In this document: in pieces, positions 59,201-64,000 of the stretch
Numbering within the stretch: the first letter of the stretch is position 1
Layout of the letters: the number at the start of each line of letters is the position of its first letter
Assembly (NCBI GenBank): GCA_965153455.1
Contig: OZ234500.1
Coordinates: 1,364,001-1,428,000, forward strand
Length of the DNA stretch: 64,000 nucleotides
Direction: 5' to 3'
Origin: Sphagnum compactum
Lineage: Eukaryota; Bryophyta; Sphagnopsida; Sphagnales
The notes under the pieces: generated by a model
The model's database searches: none
Told to the model about the DNA's origin: nothing
The model's input: only the letters and a program-made list of their open reading frames with translations
Made by a program: the position numbers and the translations under genes

Positions 59201-60325
59201 CTGTATGATCGCGGAGTAAGCACGTCCAACTCCAACTTCGATCTCTCTTTTCCTGATGATCCAGAATCTACGTTCAATTACACCGGTCCTCAACCACCAT
59301 TGTCCAGCCGATTTCCAGAGCACGCAACACGGCTCAGTCACATCGACTACAACTCCAATGTCCAGGCACTTCTTCTTTTTTTTCTTCATCTTCTTCTCCC
59401 CTTTTGCTGCAAATTCCAGGAGCAATCTGTCAGGAAAGGGAGCTAGAATCATTCTACAGTTGACAACCTTGTTACTACACATGGCGTGATTCTTCTATCA
59501 GATTCATCGACTACAACTCCAATGTCCAGGCACTTGTTCTTGTTCTTGTTCTCCTCTCTATTGCTGGAACATCAAGGAGCAATCTCTCAGGAAAGGGATC
59601 TACAATCATTCTGTAACAGTCAAGCTTGTTGCTACACATGGTGTGATTCTTGTATCAGATTCAATGACAGAATTTTTTCTTTCTGGTGTTGGGGATGGAC
59701 ATTGTAATCTGCAGTTGGTACTGCAAGATACGTCGATTTTGCTGTTTGAGACACATCCTTTCCATCTCCATGGTTTCTCTTTCTACATTGTTGGTAGAGG
59801 TTACGGCAACTATGATCCTGCCACAAGTCCTGCTACTTTCAACCTCGTGAATCCACCGTACCGCAACACATTTGGTGTCGACTACGGTGGCTGGATTGCT
59901 ATTCGCTTCCAAGCTGACAATCCTGGTTTGTTCATGCAAATCCTCATCTCTGCAAGCTCGAAAACCCCTGGATTCATTGTTTCTAGGAAGATAGATCATC
60001 ATAAGCTCTGCAGTTGCTGTGGTGTTGATGATATCCAGACCAAATCTTCTTTGAGGAACTCTGAATCCACGAGCAACCATCCGAATGTTTTGTTGTACAT
60101 TGAGTCACGACTGATAAATCAACCAAAGGAAAGAGAAGAGAGTTTGAAATTGTAATGAGAGAGAGCTTTTGAGTGCTTTTGCTGTCTGCTGCAGGAGCAT
60201 GGCTTTTCCATTGTCACATTGAACTCCATGCATCTTGGGGAATGGAGACTGTGTTTTTCGTGCATGAGGGAAATGCAAATAACCAAAGGCTCCCGTCACC
60301 ACCTATGGACTATCCTGTTTGTTGA
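56254..60325 (+). pseudogene. Laccase (multicopper oxidase), copy 2: six exons, one frameshift, exon 1 not found
   Basis: Visible exons are 56254-56346, 56855-57007, 57434-57825, 58850-59365, 59715-59925 and 60195-60325. They encode, in order: [55 protein letters not shown] through ANHSLTVRELD and LLIAPGQTVD; VPFPQTPATALVEYEGSSHV onward; LVLQDTSILLFETHPFHLHG; and HCHIELHASWGM to PVC-TGA. These are copper motifs 1 (partial), 2, 3 and 4 in the right order. Phases fit at every junction except the second exon, which is 1 nt too long: CCCC at 56972-56975 should be CCC to give YPFPQPNREVPIILG. The exon carrying the signal peptide and the first HW is not seen between 55930 and 56253. A GC donor follows 59365. 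It could be an active gene with a homopolymer sequencing error and a distant first exon, but as given it is broken. Confidence 0.8.
56460..56825. repeat. 60-bp tandem repeat in a laccase intron
   Basis: Six units with the core GATGCAATCTGTGCATA followed by TCATACTTCAGGAAGATTTG, spaced about 60 bp (cores near 56473, 56533, 56593, 56653, 56711 and 56778). It lies in the intron between 56347 and 56854. Confidence 0.8.
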
Positions 60326-62172
60326 GAGTGAGTAAGCAACCCTTTTGTCTTACTGGTGCAAGATCATCATCAATTTATATTGCATGTTTTCTGTTAGCGT
60401 GATGCTACATCAACTGCATGTCTCCTCCACTGATCCAGAAACGCTAGCATTCAATACTGTAGTACTTGTTAGGGGCAAACCAAACACATCTATGTTCAAC
60501 GTAGCTTTCATGTGTAATCTGTGGCAATCTTTTACAGTGTTTATAGCTGAAGCAACAAACATCAAAGTGTGTTTTTCCTGGCATCTGAATTCACACAGAT
60601 GAAGATGTGTCTTGTGTTACCTGTGTAGTTATGGGAGAAAGCAGGACAAAACAGAAAGCAATTTCATGGCTCATTTTCCTGTCTTCTGGCTATGTACAAC
60701 TGCAAGACAACCATCTCAATAATCCTCATATTTGAGAGCCCTGGTCAGTAGGCATATTAGATTACTGCTTACCTACCAGTGTAGGCAAGAACTCGTTAAG
60801 GTCCCTCCATTGCTTGCAGCAAAGCACTTGGCATGGCTTTGTATGTCCCCAAGTGACTTGCAAAGTTAGGGCATTTTTATTGCAATAGCCACTCCAAGTT
60901 GATGGAGATTGCAGGAAGTACTAAACTACCTATTCACTGGTTATTTTTGCTCAGAGTTCACATTCATCTTCTTCTACACACCGCACAACAACTCTCTTAT
61001 TTGCCATTCTTCTGTCCTTCATTGTTGTCACTGTTTTGAGGCAAGGTCCCACACTTTTGATGTGTGAAGACAGGACTGCTGATGGAATTGAGAACTGAAA
61101 TGAGTCTGAGTCCTTGTCAAAGAAGAAGGGAAGTGAAGGAAATCAATCTTCAATGTGAATAAATGACAGGCAAAATGCCTGGGGGCAACTGCATCACAAA
61201 CTGAAGCTTCAACACATAATCCAAAGTCATGCTGGAGATGCAGTCAGGTGTCCACAATTCATGACCAAGGAGAAAAGAGGTAATGAAAGGCATCATTGAT
61301 GTCAACAAACCTCAAATGGTGATGATGCCAGGCAAGTTTCTCTTCAGTACAGTCTGAACTTTGACATGACTCTGCTAGAGTTTGTATCCCTCAGAGCAAA
61401 CCATCTGCACCATTGTTGGATATGCAATTCTTTGACTGACTTGCAGTCACACTCAAGATTTGTTCACATGAGCCACTGAGCAGTTTTGCTCTTGGAATTC
61501 TGCTTTCCACATGGTAAAACTTGGTTTTCTATACATTCCTTGTAGAAAAAACCTAACCTCGAGTGAAATGGGTGCAACACTCAGAATGCTCTAGTTGTTT
61601 ATTCTGCTGTTTCAACACAACCTGCATCCCCACATACCAGCTGCTGTTGCAGTCAAAAATTGGTCCCTCTCTAAAGCTAGGGAAACATGCACCAGAAATG
61701 AACTCTGGAGAGACGACAGAACACTGCTCCATACACTCTGCTGAGTTCTCTCCAATCACCTTGGGACAGAAGGCAAACACTGCAAGCACAGGATGGGCAT
61801 TGAGTGTCTCTGTTGAGTGATCTTCAGATTTGCTTCTGGTTATCACTGCCTGCTGTTGTCATGATGCTCTTTACACTATCAGTTCTCAGAGCATTTGGGC
61901 CTGGGAATTGGCTTGTAGTCAAAAGGCTTGACCTCCACTTTCTGCAGAAGGTTTTTGATACTCTTTTAGCACAAATGATGAAAGTGGTCCAGTGCATCGT
62001 TGCTACAAGTTAAATGCTTGTAAACAATTGCAACATACAGTTCCTCATCAGTAGCAAACACAGATGATGACAATGGTTCTGGACACAATCTGAATTGCAT
62101 CTCAAGAATTCTGCCTCAGAGAGAGAGAGGTGACAAAGCTCAAAAGAACTTGCCCCACTGTACCTTATGTTC
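60326..62172. other. Intergenic, laccase copy 2 to COX16 copy 2
   Basis: Counterpart of 1527-3380. No confident gene. The possible minus-strand cysteine-rich exon is also present here (about 61638-61779), with one Tyr-to-Phe change and all cysteines kept. Confidence 0.5.
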
Positions 62173-62854
62173 CTACTCCAGATTAAACTTTTTCTTCTCA
62201 GCACCAGCAACAGGGCCTTCTCCTGTAAGTGATTGACTTAAAGCAGTAGCTTGCCATTCTCGATCATCTTGAGCTGACAACACATCCTTCCTGCAAATTT
62301 GTTGAGAAACCCTCAACCCAAAATCCTGCAAGGGTTTGTTGAAGAAGCATTAAACACTGAAGCAAAAACACAAGCACTTGCCAAGCCTTAACCCTAAACC
62401 TAAATCCTGCAAGTGTTTGTTGAATCTGAAGCGCTAAACAGTGAAGCAAAAACACTAGTCCATAAAGAAGCTGCCAAGCTTTCCCATCAATTTGCTCCAG
62501 TTCTTGCAATCCCTGAAACCTCCAGAAGAAGAAGAAGACGAATCAGCAGCTAACATTGGCTGCAACATACATGTGCATACAATCCTAAACTCTTTCGGGT
62601 AACAAAGAGCAAGGATTCTTTTCAGAGTCCCCAAAAAAACCCAGCAATGGATCTCATGGAGCATCAGTATCTGAGAGAAGGAGTAAGAGAGTGAGAGAAG
62701 AGATTGCATACCAGCCTTGCTGCAAATGGGCCAAGCCCAAGGAGCCGAGAATAGTGAGAGAGATGAGGGGAACTCCATACTTGAGGAAAGGGTTGGTCCA
62801 TCCGACCCTCTTAAAATTGCTGCGGATGGCGCTTCTATTGCCGGTACTTGTCAT
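62173..62854 (-). CDS. COX16: COX16 cytochrome c oxidase assembly factor, copy 2 (intact)
   Basis: This is a small mitochondrial inner-membrane protein that helps cytochrome c oxidase assembly. Exon 1 is 62712-62854: start MTSTGNRSAIRSNFKRVGWT, then NPFLKYGVPLISLTILGSLG (one membrane helix) and LAHLQQG. Exon 2 is 62173-62290: KDVLSAQDDREWQATALSQS, LTGEGPVAGAEKKKFNLE, stop TAG. The intron (62291-62711) is GT-AG and joins in phase 2, giving QGWKD. The 86-residue product is somewhat shorter than the usual plant form of about 110-130 because the C-terminal tail ends early, soon after the DDREW region. The start was chosen as the only ATG giving the basic N-terminus. Codon 45 is CAG here and TAG in copy 1. 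The function is inferred from the family. Confidence 0.85.
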
Positions 62855-64000
62855 CTCTGCTCAAGCTTCAACATCTACTACAGAAGATTCAACCCACAAA
62901 ACACAAAGCGATGCCAACGCAACATCACCCACCTTCTGGAACAAAGTCAGAATCCCATTCTCCATGAAAATCCTCTTCAACTGCCATTATTGTCCTACCC
63001 CTATTGTTTCTCATGTGTGAAGAAGTCGGGACCAACGATCTCCGCCTCCTCATGAATTTGCACAAATGCAAACCCTGGCTGACATATACTTATTCTGATC
63101 CCTTACGTAAGTAACACGAGGGCATCAAAAGCTGGTGCTCGAAGCTGGCATTGGAAAACCTGTACTTACTAGAAGTATGAACCCAAGGATCCTTGCGATC
63201 AGTATTCATGGTGCCAACCTTTCAACGAGCTGTACACTACGAAATTTCTCTAAGCCCTTTACGTGAACCGGAAACAGTAAATTGGCCTTTACAGTACTTT
63301 TGGGTTGAAGATTGACAGAAAAAGACCGTGAATCTTCGTTCAGCTGTTAAGAGTGCACACTTTGACAGTGCCTTGGAAGAGCACCTGTAGCAGGAAATGG
63401 TTCTTTTTCAATTGGCCAACTACAATGATTGGGGAGATAACTAAACAGTGCACACTCGATGTGCTAAATACTTGAAGAGGGGTGCTCTAAGATCAACTTG
63501 GCCACTTGAGTAGACCTGGTATCATGGGCGGCTTGTTTTGTGGGCACTCGAGCAAACCTGGTATCATGGACGGCATTTTTTAGTGGGGGTGGTTGCAACA
63601 CTGGCAGTTCAGGTGAGGGAAGGTTTTTATCGCGATCATTACTCAGCGAATGTGTTTCTCGCTCTTGCCAAATACGTTTTTGGGTGTCTTCATTAGTAGG
63701 CGGACAAATAAGTTTTTGCGTGTCTTCATTAGTACGCAGACAGCTTCTTTCATCCATGCGTTAACATGACATGGACAGCAGAGGGCACTTTTTTATCAGG
63801 GTTGCTTTCCTTTCATACACAGAGTGTCAATGGCATTACAGAGAGCGCATGCCACCTCCATCTTGAGACGGGCTGTTATTGCGGGGGAGGGTTTTTTTAG
63901 GCTAGGAGTTTTATCAGTTTATCTCCCTTTTCTTTAGTTGATTGCTTCATGTGCCTTGTGGAGGGTTTGGTTCTTAGTGGTTCCCTTTCCTCCTTGTGGC
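62855..64000. other. Intergenic, right part of duplication copy 2
   Basis: No gene recognised. Counterpart of 4064-5215, with the same two short direct repeats near 63505-63575 and 63680-63740. Confidence 0.6.

Larger units (their letters stand above)
58800..64000. repeat. Segmental duplication, copy 2 (laccase 3' end + COX16)
   Basis: Direct repeat of 1-5215 with very few differences. The left limit of similarity cannot be set because copy 1 begins at the window edge; the right limit lies outside the window. Confidence 0.95.

Noticed and set aside
63464-63757. 97-codon minus-strand frame in duplication copy 2
   Set aside because: Composed of short tandem repeats that keep the frame by chance; no equally long frame in copy 1.

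Overview
The window reads as nuclear DNA of a land plant. Evidence: spliced genes with GT-AG introns encoding a plant-type laccase, a plant-form COX16, an SPX-domain protein and a thaumatin-like protein; Arabidopsis-type TTTAGGG telomere-like islands; a Mutator-like transposon with a 9-bp target-site duplication; and hAT transposase debris. Gene density is very low and AT-rich decayed repeats fill most of the space, which suggests a large genome (fern, lycophyte, bryophyte or gymnosperm). The species cannot be told from the sequence.

Layout. 1-5215: copy 1 of a segmental duplication holding the last three exons of a laccase (+) and a COX16 gene (-) killed by one stop codon. 5380-8220: repeat debris with an hAT transposase relic (-). 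8221-9965: a three-exon SPX-domain gene (+) whose long first exon has two in-frame TAG codons; a decayed SPX fragment lies at 12877-13271 (-). 13.4-28 kb: almost no recognisable genes; AT-rich, with degenerate tandem repeats, a large inverted-repeat pair (18.56-19.35 and 24.50-25.28 kb) and telomere-like motifs. 28323-30533: an apparently intact three-exon thaumatin-like gene (-). 38.58-41.01 kb: an inverted, internally deleted copy of that locus, including its upstream region.

41595-50417 is a complete Mutator-like element (8.8 kb): imperfect inverted termini of about 37 bp and a perfect 9-bp duplication AAGTATTCT on both sides. It carries no transposase that I can recognise. It carries a spliced gene for a protein with a run of 12-residue repeats, one C2H2 zinc finger and an unknown C-terminal domain. 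The first intron of that gene holds a 1.6-kb array of about eighteen GC-rich perfect or near-perfect palindromes. A second, truncated copy lies in inverted orientation at 50709-55930, so the pair makes a giant imperfect palindrome. The two gene copies carry different lesions: a 2-bp insertion in the first, a stop codon in the second.

56254-60325: six further exons of a laccase (+) with one single-base frameshift in a C run and no visible first exon. 62173-62854: an intact COX16 (-). The stretch 58800-64000 is nearly identical to 1-5215, so the laccase/COX16 block recurs at a spacing of about 58.8 kb and continues past the window end.

The strongest candidate for something undescribed is the Mutator-like element with the zinc-finger gene and the intronic hairpin array. 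All intron/exon calls are by eye from splice motifs, reading phase and family resemblance.
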